Below, in pieces: positions 26,359 to 36,106 of a stretch of 64,000 bases of DNA. The notes under the pieces were generated by a model. The model made no database searches. It saw nothing but the letters and a program-made list of their open reading frames with translations, and was not told the origin of the DNA. Position numbers and translations under genes: made by a program. Source of the DNA: Pelagimonas phthalicica (GTDB taxonomy: Bacteria; Pseudomonadota; Alphaproteobacteria; Rhodobacterales; Rhodobacteraceae). Numbering within the stretch: position 1 is the first letter of the stretch; each line of letters opens with the position of its first letter. The stretch is taken from positions 1,984,001-2,048,000 of the forward strand of contig NZ_SOAP01000001.1 in the NCBI RefSeq assembly GCF_004364805.1, written 5' to 3'.

Positions 26359-26360
26359 TC

Positions 26361-26600
26361 ATGGATCAGACCCGGTTGAACCAAGAGCTTCTCATTGCTC
26401 ACGATCGTCAGGATACCGATGCGCTGGTGCGGCTGTATACGCTGGCGGGCGACAGGGCTGAAACGCGCGGTGACATTGACGCGGCCTGTTTCTACCTCAC
26501 CCATGCCTTTGTTTTCGCATTGGAAAGCGGGGCTGTTGAGGCGGATGACCTAAATCGGCGTTTGGCTGATTACGGCCGCGCCAAACGCCTGATTTTCTGA
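26361..26600 (+). CDS. Small hypothetical protein
   Basis: A 79-aa protein that starts 2 bases after the aldehyde dehydrogenase stop and looks co-transcribed. It is helical, with RGDIDAACFYLTHAFVFALE resembling a single TPR-like hairpin. I do not recognise the family. Its position at the end of the oxygenase operon suggests an accessory role. Coding character is plausible because it fills the gap exactly and ends just before the convergent phosphoesterase gene. Confidence 0.55.
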   Translation: MDQTRLNQELLIAHDRQDTDALVRLYTLAGDRAETRGDIDAACFYLTHAFVFALESGAVEADDLNRRLADYGRAKRLIF

Positions 26601-26615
26601 CAATCACGCCACACG

Positions 26616-27440
26616 TTAGCGCACCATGGTCATGCGATCCCAGTCGGCATAATCTGGTGTTCCTTCGCCTTTGATTTCGCCAGCATAGCCGAATTCGACC
26701 ATATGGGTCATCACGCTGTTTGGCGTTGCGAAAATGACCGCATAGGATTCCGGCAGCTCAGCCGATGCCAGCAATCGTGTGGCGCTGAAGTCAGGCCAGC
26801 CGGCGTGGTTCGTGCCCCGTGGCGCAGAGAAGGGAATACCATGCAGGGACCCGGACAGGGGCATATGGCAATGACCGTGGAAAATATGGCGAATTTTCTG
26901 GGCAAAGGGCGCAATTGTTGCGCCAAAACGCTCTGCATCCAGCAGCATGATCTTGTCCATGGGGGCCACGTGGATGGGCACCGGATTGTGGTGCATGAAC
27001 AGCCAGACCGGTCCATCGATCTGCTCTAGCTGGGTCGTCAACCATCGCGCCCGATCTTCACAGAAATGCCCGGCATGGGTGTCAGGGCCCCATGTGTCCA
27101 GACATAAGGCCGTGCCCAGAGACATTTGGACGGCATATTGAACAAATCCATCCTCGTTGCCCAGCTCAGGAAAAACCGAGGTAAAGAGCTGGCGATCATC
27201 ATGATTGCCGATCATCAGATGCACGGGCATTGGGATATCCGCGATGATGGATTTAAGGCGTGCATAATCGTCTTCATCGCCCCAATCCGACAGGTCACCC
27301 GTGATGAACAATGCCTCGGCATCGCCATGCAGGTCTAAGGCATGGGCCAGAGCTTTGGCAAAATTGGCATTTGGATCACGACCGCCAATGGTGTCACCTT
27401 GGCGGGTCAAATGGATGTCGGTGAATTGCAGGATTTTCAT
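26616..27440 (-). CDS. Calcineurin-like metallophosphoesterase (CpdA/GpdQ-like)
   Basis: A 274-aa enzyme with the dinuclear metal motifs D-x-H (FTDIH), GDLSDWG, GNHDD, and GHCH near the C-terminus. This set is shared by CpdA-type cyclic nucleotide and GpdQ-type glycerophosphodiester phosphodiesterases. It is the last gene of the importer operon, 69 bp after the binding-protein gene, so hydrolysis of an imported phosphodiester to glycerol-3-phosphate or a similar product is the most economical reading. No signal peptide is visible, so it acts in the cytoplasm. Confidence 0.8.
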   Translation of the reverse strand: MKILQFTDIHLTRQGDTIGGRDPNANFAKALAHALDLHGDAEALFITGDLSDWGDEDDYARLKSIIADIPMPVHLMIGNHDDRQLFTSVFPELGNEDGFVQYAVQMSLGTALCLDTWGPDTHAGHFCEDRARWLTTQLEQIDGPVWLFMHHNPVPIHVAPMDKIMLLDAERFGATIAPFAQKIRHIFHGHCHMPLSGSLHGIPFSAPRGTNHAGWPDFSATRLLASAELPESYAVIFATPNSVMTHMVEFGYAGEIKGEGTPDYADWDRMTMVR

Positions 27441-27509
27441 GGTTGCGTGCCTTAAAAGGCCTCGGGCAAACCAATGCCCGAAGCTGTTACAACTAAAAAG
27501 TGGCGGGGA

Positions 27510-28766
27510 TCAGTCCAGCAGATCCTGAACTTCTTCGGTCAGCTCTTCTTGCAGTTTCGACATGTCGGCAAATTCGCCGGTCACGATGCCTTCGAGCCCG
27601 TCATAGATCACCTGCGTCGCAGCCAGGCCGTTATCGCCCGGATAGGCCTGCCATTCACGCAGCAGAGGCAGTTGGCGTACAGCTGTCGCCTTGGCAGGGT
27701 TCTCGGCGTAGAAATCGGCCAGAATGATCTCGTTCGCGGCCTGGTTGGGAGGCATGTAGCCCGTGGTGCGGGCCACATCTGCGGCACCTTCGCCAGACGT
27801 GATGAACTTGAGCCATGCCCAAGCCGCAGCAAGCTGTTCGGGATCGTCAGACTGCGATGTCAGCAGGGCAGAGTTGCCACCGGCAGGCAGGCCAAGAGGC
27901 CCTGATGCTTCGATGCCAGGGTATTCCGCAGTAACCAGCGTGAAATCACCCATGGCGCGTTCCACGGCACCCACAGCAGAAGTTGACCAATACATCATAC
28001 CCAGATCACCGGCCGAGAATGACGCCAGCGCGGCCTTCCATTCCAGGTTCTGCATTTCGCATCCGGTAAAGATAGATTGCATGGTTTCCAGTGTCTTGAG
28101 CCCCTCAGGCGTGTCCAGCTGGAAATCCGCGCCCATGACGGTGGGCTTGTCCTGCGACCACATCAGCGCCTGCAAGAACCAGTTGCCGGTGATGTTCCAG
28201 CCCCAGAACATTGGGTTGTCGACACCGGCCTCGCGCAGCTTGACACAGGCCTGCACCACGTCCTCCCAGGTTTTGGGCAGGTTGGTTTCGGTGTAGCCAG
28301 CCTTGGCCATCACTTCCATGTTGTAATAGCCAACCGGAAGAGAGATCGAGAAAGGCAGGCCGTATACTTGGTCATTAAAGGTCCCCAGATCCAGCATGGC
28401 TTTGTGATAGCCTTCTTTGGCAAAATCAGTCTCAGCCGCAATGAAAGGCTCCAGGGATTTGGCGATGCCTTTCTCGACCAGGATCGCCTGACGGTTCAGG
28501 CCCTGCATGGTGACATCTGGCAATGTGCCAGCGACCGCTTCGCGCAGGATTGTGTTGGTGCCATCCTCGTAGGATTCGTAGGTGGCGCGCATCTTGATTT
28601 CGATATTTGGATGCGCCTCGTAGAATTTGGGCAGGATCGCCTCATAGGTCACGTCAAACAGGTGGCTATAAGGATAGCCAAATTCGACGACGATCTTGTC
28701 TTCTGCTGTGGCAGTGGTCGCGGTGGCGGCCAGAACGAGGGCCATTGCAGTCAGAGTGCGTTGCAT
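27510..28766 (-). CDS. ABC importer substrate-binding protein (UgpB-like)
   Basis: A 418-aa type 1 extracellular solute-binding protein with a signal peptide (about 1-21, TATA|ED). The segments EFGYPYSHLFDVTYEAILPKF, split here by about residue 45, and VGYYNMEVMAKAG are of the UgpB/MalE cluster. AGGAGATAG precedes the start. It delivers substrate to permeases 28867-30703 and ATPase 30703-31836. Glycerol-3-phosphate or glycerophosphodiesters are likely given the phosphoesterase downstream, but sugar uptake cannot be excluded. Confidence 0.83.
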   Translation of the reverse strand: MQRTLTAMALVLAATATTATAEDKIVVEFGYPYSHLFDVTYEAILPKFYEAHPNIEIKMRATYESYEDGTNTILREAVAGTLPDVTMQGLNRQAILVEKGIAKSLEPFIAAETDFAKEGYHKAMLDLGTFNDQVYGLPFSISLPVGYYNMEVMAKAGYTETNLPKTWEDVVQACVKLREAGVDNPMFWGWNITGNWFLQALMWSQDKPTVMGADFQLDTPEGLKTLETMQSIFTGCEMQNLEWKAALASFSAGDLGMMYWSTSAVGAVERAMGDFTLVTAEYPGIEASGPLGLPAGGNSALLTSQSDDPEQLAAAWAWLKFITSGEGAADVARTTGYMPPNQAANEIILADFYAENPAKATAVRQLPLLREWQAYPGDNGLAATQVIYDGLEGIVTGEFADMSKLQEELTEEVQDLLD

Positions 28767-28784
28767 TACTCTATCTCCTGTTGC

Positions 28785-28816
28785 AGGGCCTGGTGGTTTG
28801 GCGATTGGCAGGCCCT
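28785..28816. repeat. Inverted repeat between permease and binding-protein genes
   Basis: Perfect 8-bp arms AGGGCCTG (28785-28792) and CAGGCCCT (28809-28816) with a 16-base loop. A second, weaker G/C-rich pairing (GATCCCG/CGGGAT) lies just beside it. In ABC importer operons such structures often lie next to the binding-protein gene and change its mRNA level; that role is inferred. There is no T-run. Confidence 0.45.
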
Positions 28817-28866
28817 AGTGATGATCCCGGACGGGATAGTATGGGTAGGGCGGGAGCGATCCCGCC

Positions 28867-29790
28867 TTACTTCATTCCAGACAGTGTGATCCCTTCGATG
28901 AACCGGCGTTGCGCCAGCAAGAAACACACGATGAGCGGGGTAACGATGATGCAGGCTGTTGCCATCATCGGGCCGAAATTGTCGCCATCGGCATCGCCCT
29001 TGAACTCGCGCAGGCCCAATGGCGGGGTAAAGAGGTCGCGGTTGCCGGTGATCACGATCCGAGGCCAGAAATAGTCATTCCAATGGGCAACGATGCTAAA
29101 GATGCCAAAGGCCATCAAGGCCGGGATCGCCGTGGGCAGCATGACTTGCCAGATGATGCCATATTCGCTCATCCCGTCCATGCGGGCCGCGTCGATCAGA
29201 TCATCTGGAACGGTCATAAAGAACTGGCGCATCAAGAAGATGCCAAAGACGGAGATCGTCCACGGGATGACCAGCGCCGCATAGGTGTTGGTCAAGCCCA
29301 GTTTGGCCAGCATGATGTACAAGGGCAGTGCGATGGCATGCACCGGGATCAACAGGCAGAACAGGACCAGGGCGAACACGGCCTCACGCCCCCAAAACCG
29401 CAATTTGGCCAGCGCATAAGCGCAAGGCAAGGCGACAATCACTTGGATCACAAAGATCGAGACAGTGACGACGATGCCATTCAACAAATACCGCAGCAGC
29501 GGCGCTTTTTCGAAGGCGGTCGTGTAGTTGTAGATGATTGGGTTGACCATGCAGTCCTGAACGGCATTGCCCAGTTTGACGCAGAAATCGTCGCGGAACA
29601 GCTCTTGTGCCCCCATAAAGCCGCCGGTTTGCTGCATGATTTCATGCGGTGCTTTTAGCGACAGGCTGATCATCGTGTAAAAGGGCAGCAGCACAATCAG
29701 CGCGCCAAGTGTCAGCACAATATGGGTGAGCGCCGCGCGGGTGCTGAACCGGAACGCCGTGGCGCGGATGTCTTGGATTGCTTCAGACAT
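28867..29790 (-). CDS. ABC importer permease (UgpE/MalG-like)
   Basis: A 307-aa permease with about six membrane helices and the EAA-like cytoplasmic loop DAARMDGMSEYGIIWQVMLP, which contacts the ATPase. The start at 29790 is preceded by GGAG and overlaps the preceding permease gene by 8 bp. It pairs with 29783-30703 to form the membrane channel. MalG-branch proteins import sugars, glycerol-3-phosphate or related polar compounds. Confidence 0.87.
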   Translation of the reverse strand: MSEAIQDIRATAFRFSTRAALTHIVLTLGALIVLLPFYTMISLSLKAPHEIMQQTGGFMGAQELFRDDFCVKLGNAVQDCMVNPIIYNYTTAFEKAPLLRYLLNGIVVTVSIFVIQVIVALPCAYALAKLRFWGREAVFALVLFCLLIPVHAIALPLYIMLAKLGLTNTYAALVIPWTISVFGIFLMRQFFMTVPDDLIDAARMDGMSEYGIIWQVMLPTAIPALMAFGIFSIVAHWNDYFWPRIVITGNRDLFTPPLGLREFKGDADGDNFGPMMATACIIVTPLIVCFLLAQRRFIEGITLSGMK

Positions 29791-30703
29791 AATGTGTTCT
29801 CCGCTCGACAAACCAACGCTGGATCAGGGTCAGGATCATTACGAATGCCAGGAATACGACGGTGATCGCGGCCCCTATCCCCATCAGGTTCTGCTGGATG
29901 CCTTTTTCGTAGATCGCAAACATCATGACGTAGACGCTTTTCGATGGTCCGCCGCCCTGCGGGTAAAAGGCCTCAACCATGTCAAAGACCTGAAAGGTTC
30001 GAATAAAGCTGATGGTGATGACAAAGACGGTGGTGGGGCCGAGCATGGGCCAAGTGACCAGACGAAACCGATCCCAGCCGCTTTGCGCACCGTCCATTTC
30101 TGCTGCGTCATAAAGGGACGGAGGGATGGAGGTCAGGCCGGCCAGGTAAAGCACCATGTTAAAACCGAACCCCTGCCATATGCCGATGAAACTGACGGTC
30201 CAGATCGCGTAGTCACGATCATTCAGCCAGAGCGGGAAAGTGCGTTCGCAGCCTTTTGCGTACCAGGCCCAGTTTTCCAAGATTGTGCCACAGCCGCGCT
30301 CCAGCGTTGCGTTGACCACACCAATGGTCGGGTGAAAGGCAAATTCCCAGACGATCGCCATAGCGATCAAAGCGGCCATGACCGGCAGAAAGTAGATCGT
30401 CTTGTAGATGTCCCCGATCCGACCAAGGGAATGGATCATCATCGCCGCGCCAAGGCCGAGCCCGACGGTCAGCGGAACCACGACAAAGACATAGCGAAAC
30501 GTCGCGCCGAACATTTTCTCATAGGTCGACCGGGTAAAGATCTTTTCGTAATTCTCCAGCCCGACAAACTCTGCCCCGGAATTGCCAAGGGAATAATCGG
30601 TCAGGCTTAGCCCGGCGGCGATGGCGATTGGGATCAACAGGATGACCACCATTAGAGCCAGGGCAGGCCCAATGAACCAAAGATGCGCGCGGCTTTGCTG
30701 CAT
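29783..30703 (-). CDS. ABC importer permease (UgpA/MalF-like)
   Basis: A 306-aa permease with about six membrane helices and the EAA-loop pattern YDAAEMDGAQSGWDRFRLV. The start at 30703 overlaps the ATPase stop by one base (TAATG), so the longer frame from 30733 is not used. It is the second gene of the importer operon and the partner of 28867-29790. Confidence 0.87.
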   Translation of the reverse strand: MQQSRAHLWFIGPALALMVVILLIPIAIAAGLSLTDYSLGNSGAEFVGLENYEKIFTRSTYEKMFGATFRYVFVVVPLTVGLGLGAAMMIHSLGRIGDIYKTIYFLPVMAALIAMAIVWEFAFHPTIGVVNATLERGCGTILENWAWYAKGCERTFPLWLNDRDYAIWTVSFIGIWQGFGFNMVLYLAGLTSIPPSLYDAAEMDGAQSGWDRFRLVTWPMLGPTTVFVITISFIRTFQVFDMVEAFYPQGGGPSKSVYVMMFAIYEKGIQQNLMGIGAAITVVFLAFVMILTLIQRWFVERRTHYV

Positions 30704-31836
30704 TACGCCACCTCGCGCGTTGCAAGGGCGCATGGCAGACGCTCGCCCGTGGATTGAAAGAGCAAGACTTTGTCTGGTTCTAGGTCAAAGCAGACCCGGT
30801 TCCGCAGCGTGACCTGCGCAGCCTGCGCCGGGTTGGCCCGCAAAACGACCGGTTGCTGCGCCCCTTCCACATCCAAATGCAGAAAAACATCAGAGCCGAG
30901 GTTTTCTCGGTACCGAACATGCCCTTGGAACCGACCAGTGGGTGAAAGGAACAGGTGCTCCGGCCGAATGCCCACTGTGACCGGGGCGCGGGTCAGTGGT
31001 TGCACCAGGGATAGGGTCGTGCCGATAAGCGCGAGATGGCCATCCGACTGGATCTCTGCCGCAAATGTATTGATCGCTGGCGAGCCGATAAACCGCGCCA
31101 CCTCAAGGCAATTTGGGTTCGCGTAGATTTCATCGGGCGGCCCGACCTGCAGGATATTGCCATGCATCATGACGGCCATGCGGTCCGACATTGTCAGCGC
31201 TTCGGCCTGATCATGGGTGACATAGACAAAGGTGGTTTTCAGACGGCGATGCAATTCGGACAGTTCGGCGCGCATATGAACACGCAACGCGGCATCCAGA
31301 TTTGACAGCGGTTCGTCCATCAAAAAGGCGACAGGCTGGCGGACCATGGCGCGCCCCAGGGCGACACGTTGGCGTTGTCCGCCCGAAAGCTGGCCGGGTT
31401 TGCGATCCAGCAGCGGGGTGATTTTCAGGGTCTCCGCAACCTCGCGCACCTGCCCCTGCATCACCCGATAGGTGTCGCGCGCGAGCAATGGGCCAATCAT
31501 GGGCAGCCGCCCCCACATGGGCAAATCGCGCATACGCAGCGGCGTCATCATATTATCAGCGACACTCAGATGCGGGTACAACGCATAGCTTTGAAACACC
31601 ATTGCCAGATTACGCTCTGCCGGGCGCACATCCGTGACATTCATGCCGCCAATTGAAACGCGACCCGCATCGGCCTGTTCCAGACCAGACAGGATCCTTA
31701 GCAATGTGGATTTGCCGCATCCTGATGGACCGACCAGCGTGACAAACTCACCCTCTTCGATGTCCAGTGAAACCTGTTTGAGAACGGGCGTTTCTCCAAA
31801 GCTCTTTTCGATACTTTGTAAGCTGATTTTCGACAT
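30703..31836 (-). CDS. ABC importer ATPase (UgpC/MalK-like)
   Basis: A 377-aa ATPase with Walker A GPSGCGKSTLL, the signature LSGGQRQRVALGRAM, Walker B FLMDEPLSNLD and a switch histidine after VTHD. A C-terminal regulatory TOBE/OB domain (about 240-377, with VGIRPEHLFL) marks the MalK/UgpC family. It is the first gene of the operon, divergent from the LysR gene at 31956. The remaining operon genes follow with 1- to 100-base spacing. Confidence 0.88.
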   Translation of the reverse strand: MSKISLQSIEKSFGETPVLKQVSLDIEEGEFVTLVGPSGCGKSTLLRILSGLEQADAGRVSIGGMNVTDVRPAERNLAMVFQSYALYPHLSVADNMMTPLRMRDLPMWGRLPMIGPLLARDTYRVMQGQVREVAETLKITPLLDRKPGQLSGGQRQRVALGRAMVRQPVAFLMDEPLSNLDAALRVHMRAELSELHRRLKTTFVYVTHDQAEALTMSDRMAVMMHGNILQVGPPDEIYANPNCLEVARFIGSPAINTFAAEIQSDGHLALIGTTLSLVQPLTRAPVTVGIRPEHLFLSPTGRFQGHVRYRENLGSDVFLHLDVEGAQQPVVLRANPAQAAQVTLRNRVCFDLEPDKVLLFQSTGERLPCALATREVA

Positions 31837-31882
31837 CGCCAGGGTCCTTACCGCGTTCGTGTCGGCACCTTGGCTTACTGTC

Positions 31883-31914
31883 GTCTCGATTCTGTGACGT
31901 CATATTAGCGAGAC
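31883..31914. promoter_or_regulatory. Candidate operator between importer operon and LysR gene
   Basis: The divergent intergenic region 31837-31955 contains an interrupted inverted repeat, GTCTCG (31883-31888) and CGAGAC (31909-31914), with a 20-base spacer. Its placement between two divergent promoters fits a LysR-type binding site, though the spacer is longer than the usual T-N11-A core. Low certainty. Confidence 0.3.
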
Positions 31915-31955
31915 TTATGGGTGCTAAAGCCGCGGGGGCTGAAAAGGAGACCGCC

Positions 31956-32843
31956 ATGTCGGCTGGGGCACATCAGGTGAAATCACTGGCGCATGTGGTG
32001 CGCGAAGGGTCAATTTCGGGCGCGGCGCGTCGCCTTGGGGTGTCGCAATCTGCCGTCAGTCAACACATCGCCAAGCTTGAGACTCATGTCGGGGCCCAGG
32101 TGCTGATCCGCCACCGGGATGGGATTGTGCTGACGCCTGTCGGACAAGAGTTGTTTCAGCTGGCAGATCAATATGCAGCGCTTGACCAGCAGATCGAAGA
32201 ACGGCTTCGTGGCCACGCGGCTCTTGAGCGCGGGCATCTGACGGTAATCGCCAATGCGCCGCAGCCTGCCTTGTCGTTGATTGCCAGTTTCAGTGAGCGA
32301 TACCCAAAGATATCTGTGGATTTTACGCTTTACGATTGGGCGTCGGCGATGCAGCGGCTTAACGATAGTAAGGTCGATATCGCCATCGTGACGGCCCCCA
32401 CCCCCAGCGAATCGCTGTTCATCAAACCGCTCAAGAACGCGCGTTACGTCCTTTATGCCCGCCACGATTCCCCGCTGGCCAAGCTCACGACCGCGAGTCT
32501 AAAGGAAGTGGCTTCGCAAACGGTCATTCTCCCGGAAAGGGGGTCACTGACCCAACGTGTTTTGTCTCAAGCCTTTCAGGACCACGGGGTTCAACCTCGC
32601 CGCCTGATCACCATGACAACCTTTCCGGTGATGAAAGAAGCCATCCTGCAAGGTATTGGAATTGGGTTTTTTTTGGATTCCAGTTCCGTGCCCGAGGATC
32701 GTTTGGTCGAGATCCCTGTGCAGGAACTTTCGCAAGAATACGCCACCTGCCTGACTGTCCCCAAACACAAGATGGGCCTGCGCATCACAAACAGCTTTCT
32801 GCATGTTGTGGATGATTTCGTTGGGAAAATTGGAGTGCGATAG
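31956..32843 (+). CDS. LysR-family regulator of the importer operon
   Basis: A 295-aa LysR protein with the helix-turn-helix SGAARRLGVSQSAVSQHIAK and an effector domain containing SFSERYPKISVDFTLYDWAS. AAAAGGAG lies just before the start at 31956, which is why the longer frame from 31917 is not used. It is divergent from the ugp-like operon and probably controls it. The effector is likely the imported compound or its breakdown product. Confidence 0.85.
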   Translation: MSAGAHQVKSLAHVVREGSISGAARRLGVSQSAVSQHIAKLETHVGAQVLIRHRDGIVLTPVGQELFQLADQYAALDQQIEERLRGHAALERGHLTVIANAPQPALSLIASFSERYPKISVDFTLYDWASAMQRLNDSKVDIAIVTAPTPSESLFIKPLKNARYVLYARHDSPLAKLTTASLKEVASQTVILPERGSLTQRVLSQAFQDHGVQPRRLITMTTFPVMKEAILQGIGIGFFLDSSSVPEDRLVEIPVQELSQEYATCLTVPKHKMGLRITNSFLHVVDDFVGKIGVR

Positions 32844-33056
32844 GTGCACCAGCTCTATGTGTAATCGCTAGAATATTTCGATTTCACAATGGCTTGATCC
32901 TTGAGAAGGCAATGGCTGTCAATCCTCTCCAGTGAGCGCATACCATCAACCTTCAAATTCAAAATGTTTAAGCTTGAAATAAATAAAGCGCTGCCATACG
33001 GTTTGGCGCAAAGGGTCAGGCCAACCTGATCCTCAGCACAGAGTCAGGAGGAACAA

Positions 33057-35351
33057 ATGCGCGTAGCTTGTTTGGGTGGCGGACCCGCCGGTCTCTACTT
33101 TGCGATCTCCATGAAGTTGCGAGATCCAGCGCATGAGGTCGTCGTATTTGAACGCAACCGCGCCAATGATACTTTTGGCTGGGGTGTGGTGCTTTCGGAT
33201 GATGCGCTGGAAAACCTGCAGAAAAACGACCCCAAAAGCGCAGCCTCCATTCGCGATCATTTTGCCTATTGGGATGATATTGCCGTGGTGCATGACGGTG
33301 TGCGCACGGTGTCTGGAGGCCACGGCTTTGCCGGGATTGGACGCAAGCAAATGCTGATCCTGTTGCAGGAACGCGCGCGCGAATTGGGTGTCGAACTGCG
33401 TTTCGAGACCGAGTTTGACGATATCGAGGCGATCCGTGCAGAATATGATCTGGTTGTGGGTTGCGACGGGCTGAACAGCCGTGTGCGCGAAGCATACGCT
33501 GACCACTTCAAACCCGAAATCGACCTACGCGCTTGCAAATTTGTCTGGCTCGGCACGCATCAGAAATTTGATGACGCCTTTACCTTCATCTTTGAAAAGA
33601 CCGAGCATGGTTGGATCTGGGCGCATGTCTATCAATTCGATGCGGACACCGCGACGTTTATCGTGGAATGCGGGCAAGAGACCTGGGACAATTTCGGGTT
33701 CGAAAACATGTCCAAAGAAGAGATTGTCGAGACCTGCCGCGCCGTCTTTGCCGACCACCTCGGCGGTCATGATCTGATGAGCAACGCCGCACATCTGCGC
33801 GGTTCGGCGGTCTTTATGAACTTCCCTCGCGTGTTGTGCGAAAAATGGCATCACGAGAATGTCGTGTTGCTGGGCGATGCCTCGGCCACGGCGCATTTTT
33901 CGATTGGCTCGGGGTCGCGATTGGCCTTTGACAGTGCCATTGCCCTAGCAGAGTTCCTGCATTCCGAACCGTCAATGGAGGCCGCCTTTGAGCGGTATCA
34001 GGAGGAGCGGCGGCTGGATGTCTTGCGCCTACAATCGGCGGCGCGCAATTCCTTGGAGTGGTTCGAAGAGGTCGAGCGTTATCTTGATCTGGACCCGGTT
34101 CAGTTCAATTACTCGCTGCTGACCCGCAGTCAGCGCATCAGCCATGAGAACCTGAGATTGCGGGATGCAAACTGGCTGGAATCGGCAGAAAAGTGGTTTC
34201 AGGATCAGGCGGGTGCCAAGGCTGATGCCCCAACCCGTGCGCCGATGTTTGCCCCCTATAAACTGCGCGAAATGGACCTCAAAAACCGCATCGTTGTCTC
34301 GCCTATGGCGCAATACAAGGCGGTTGAGGGCTGTCCAACCGATTGGCATCTCATCCATTACGGTGAGCGCGCCAAGGGCGGTGCCGGGCTGGTTTACACA
34401 GAAATGACCTGTGTCTCGGCTGAGGGGCGGATCACGCCGGGCTGCCCCGGTCTCTATGCGCCCGAACATGAGGCCGCCTGGAAGCGGTTGACCGATTTCG
34501 TACATGCCGAAACCCAAGCCAAGATTTGCTGCCAGATCGGCCATTCGGGCCGCAAAGGGTCGACGCAATTGGGGTGGGAGGTCATGGATGCCCCGCTGAA
34601 AGACGGCAATTGGGATCTCGTTTCAGCCTCGGCCATTCCTTGGTCTGATAACAACGCCACCCCGCGCGAAATCTCGCGTCAGGACATGGACGAGGTGCGC
34701 GATCAATTTGTTGCCTCTGCGCAAATGGCCCATCGCGCCGGGTTTGACATGATCGAGCTGCACGCCGCCCATGGCTATCTCATCTCGTCCTTTATCTCGC
34801 CCAAATCCAATATCCGCCAAGATGAATATGGAGGAAGCCTGGAAAACCGCATGCGCTATCCGCTCGAAGTGTTCGAGGCAATGCGCGCGGTTTGGCCGGC
34901 TGACAAACCTATGTCGGTGCGTATTTCGGCCAATGACTGGGTGGGTGAAGAGGGTGTTACCCCCGAAGAGGCGGTCAAGATCGCGGCCATGTTCGAAGCG
35001 GCGGGTGCCGATATTATCGATGTCTCTGCCGGGCAAACTTCGGTCGACGCGAAACCGGTTTATGGTCGCATGTTCCAAACCCCGTTCTCTGACCGCATCC
35101 GCAACGAAACCGGCATTGCGACCATGGCCGTGGGCAACATCTATGAGGCCGATCACGCCAATTCGATCCTGATGGCACGGCGCGCCGATCTGGTCGTTGT
35201 CGGGCGTCCGCATTTGGCCGATCCTTATTGGACATTGCACGAAGCTGCCCGCATCGGCGACCGCCATGAATTCTGGCCGCAACCCTATGAGGCCGGGCGT
35301 GATCAGGCCTGGCGTCTGGCAGACCGCGAAGCAGAGATGATCCGGGTATGA
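33057..35351 (+). CDS. 2-aminobenzoyl-CoA monooxygenase/reductase-type fusion
   Basis: A 764-aa fusion protein. Residues 1-385 are a class A flavin monooxygenase with GGGPAG (7-12) and [12 protein letters not shown] for FAD. Residues 395-764 are an old-yellow-enzyme-type NADH:flavin oxidoreductase ([39 protein letters not shown]). This domain order is known from 2-aminobenzoyl-CoA monooxygenase/reductase of Azoarcus evansii and salicylyl-CoA 5-hydroxylases. With a ligase and kynurenine genes downstream, the first is favoured: hydroxylation and ring reduction of anthraniloyl-CoA to a non-aromatic ketone. GGAGGA lies before the start; it is the first gene of the operon. The upstream region 32844-33056 holds a TTCAA/TTGAA repeat (32958-32978). 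Confidence 0.88.
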   Translation: MRVACLGGGPAGLYFAISMKLRDPAHEVVVFERNRANDTFGWGVVLSDDALENLQKNDPKSAASIRDHFAYWDDIAVVHDGVRTVSGGHGFAGIGRKQMLILLQERARELGVELRFETEFDDIEAIRAEYDLVVGCDGLNSRVREAYADHFKPEIDLRACKFVWLGTHQKFDDAFTFIFEKTEHGWIWAHVYQFDADTATFIVECGQETWDNFGFENMSKEEIVETCRAVFADHLGGHDLMSNAAHLRGSAVFMNFPRVLCEKWHHENVVLLGDASATAHFSIGSGSRLAFDSAIALAEFLHSEPSMEAAFERYQEERRLDVLRLQSAARNSLEWFEEVERYLDLDPVQFNYSLLTRSQRISHENLRLRDANWLESAEKWFQDQAGAKADAPTRAPMFAPYKLREMDLKNRIVVSPMAQYKAVEGCPTDWHLIHYGERAKGGAGLVYTEMTCVSAEGRITPGCPGLYAPEHEAAWKRLTDFVHAETQAKICCQIGHSGRKGSTQLGWEVMDAPLKDGNWDLVSASAIPWSDNNATPREISRQDMDEVRDQFVASAQMAHRAGFDMIELHAAHGYLISSFISPKSNIRQDEYGGSLENRMRYPLEVFEAMRAVWPADKPMSVRISANDWVGEEGVTPEEAVKIAAMFEAAGADIIDVSAGQTSVDAKPVYGRMFQTPFSDRIRNETGIATMAVGNIYEADHANSILMARRADLVVVGRPHLADPYWTLHEAARIGDRHEFWPQPYEAGRDQAWRLADREAEMIRV

Positions 35352-36106
35352 GCGTTCAGGACAAACATGTCATCGTAACCGGTGGCGGAACCGGTGTCGG
35401 CGCAGACATCGCCGAATCCATGGCCCATGCCGGGGCCAAGGTGACGATCATGGGCCGCTCAGAGGCTCCGCTGCGCGAGGTTGCCAAACAGCACAAATTC
35501 ATCGGCTGGGTGACCTGTGACGTGACCGATCCGGATGCGGTCAAAGAGGCGTTCCAACAGGCGCGCGGCTTGAATGGACCCATTGACGTTGTGGTCGCCA
35601 ATGCGGGCGCGGCGGAAAGCGTGCCTTTCGCCAAGATGTCGGCGGCGCAATTGCAGGCCATGTTGTCGGTCAACCTGGTCGGTGTCGCCAATGTCTGGCA
35701 GGCAGCTTTGGGCGATATGAAATCCCAAGGTTGGGGGCGCATGATTGCCGTGGCCTCCACTGCCGGGCTTAAGGGCTATCCTTACGTCTCGGCTTATTGC
35801 GCTGCGAAACATGGCGTCGTCGGCCTGACCAAAGCCCTGGCGCTCGAACTGGCCAGTACTGGCGTCACGGCCAATGCGATTTGTCCGGGTTTCATCGAAA
35901 CCCCCATGCTGGACCGCTCAATCGCCAATATCGTTGAGAAAACCGGGATGAGCGAGGAACAGGCCCGCGCTTCTCTCTCCTCTGGCAATCCGCAAAAGCG
36001 GTTCATTCAGACCGATGAGGTCGCGGGAACCGCGCTTTGGCTTTGTACTGACGCGGCGCGCGGCGTGAATGGCCATGCCTTGGCCCTGTCCGGAGGCGAG
36101 GTCTGA
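35348..36106 (+). CDS. SDR-family 3-hydroxyacyl-CoA dehydrogenase-like enzyme
   Basis: A 252-aa SDR with TGGGTGVG (cofactor), NAGAAES and the YxxxK pair in [19 protein letters not shown]. The start overlaps the stop of the monooxygenase gene (ATGA) and its stop overlaps the MarR start (TGATG). In this pathway it would oxidise a 3-hydroxyacyl-CoA intermediate after ring hydration, in the style of beta-oxidation. The order of reactions is inferred from the A. evansii model. Confidence 0.78.
   Translation: MSVQDKHVIVTGGGTGVGADIAESMAHAGAKVTIMGRSEAPLREVAKQHKFIGWVTCDVTDPDAVKEAFQQARGLNGPIDVVVANAGAAESVPFAKMSAAQLQAMLSVNLVGVANVWQAALGDMKSQGWGRMIAVASTAGLKGYPYVSAYCAAKHGVVGLTKALALELASTGVTANAICPGFIETPMLDRSIANIVEKTGMSEEQARASLSSGNPQKRFIQTDEVAGTALWLCTDAARGVNGHALALSGGEV

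Noticed and set aside
33057-35351. Salicylyl-CoA 5-hydroxylase for the fused monooxygenase
   Set aside because: Not excluded by fold, but the C-terminal reductase domain and kynU plus the ligase in the same operon favour the 2-aminobenzoyl-CoA enzyme.
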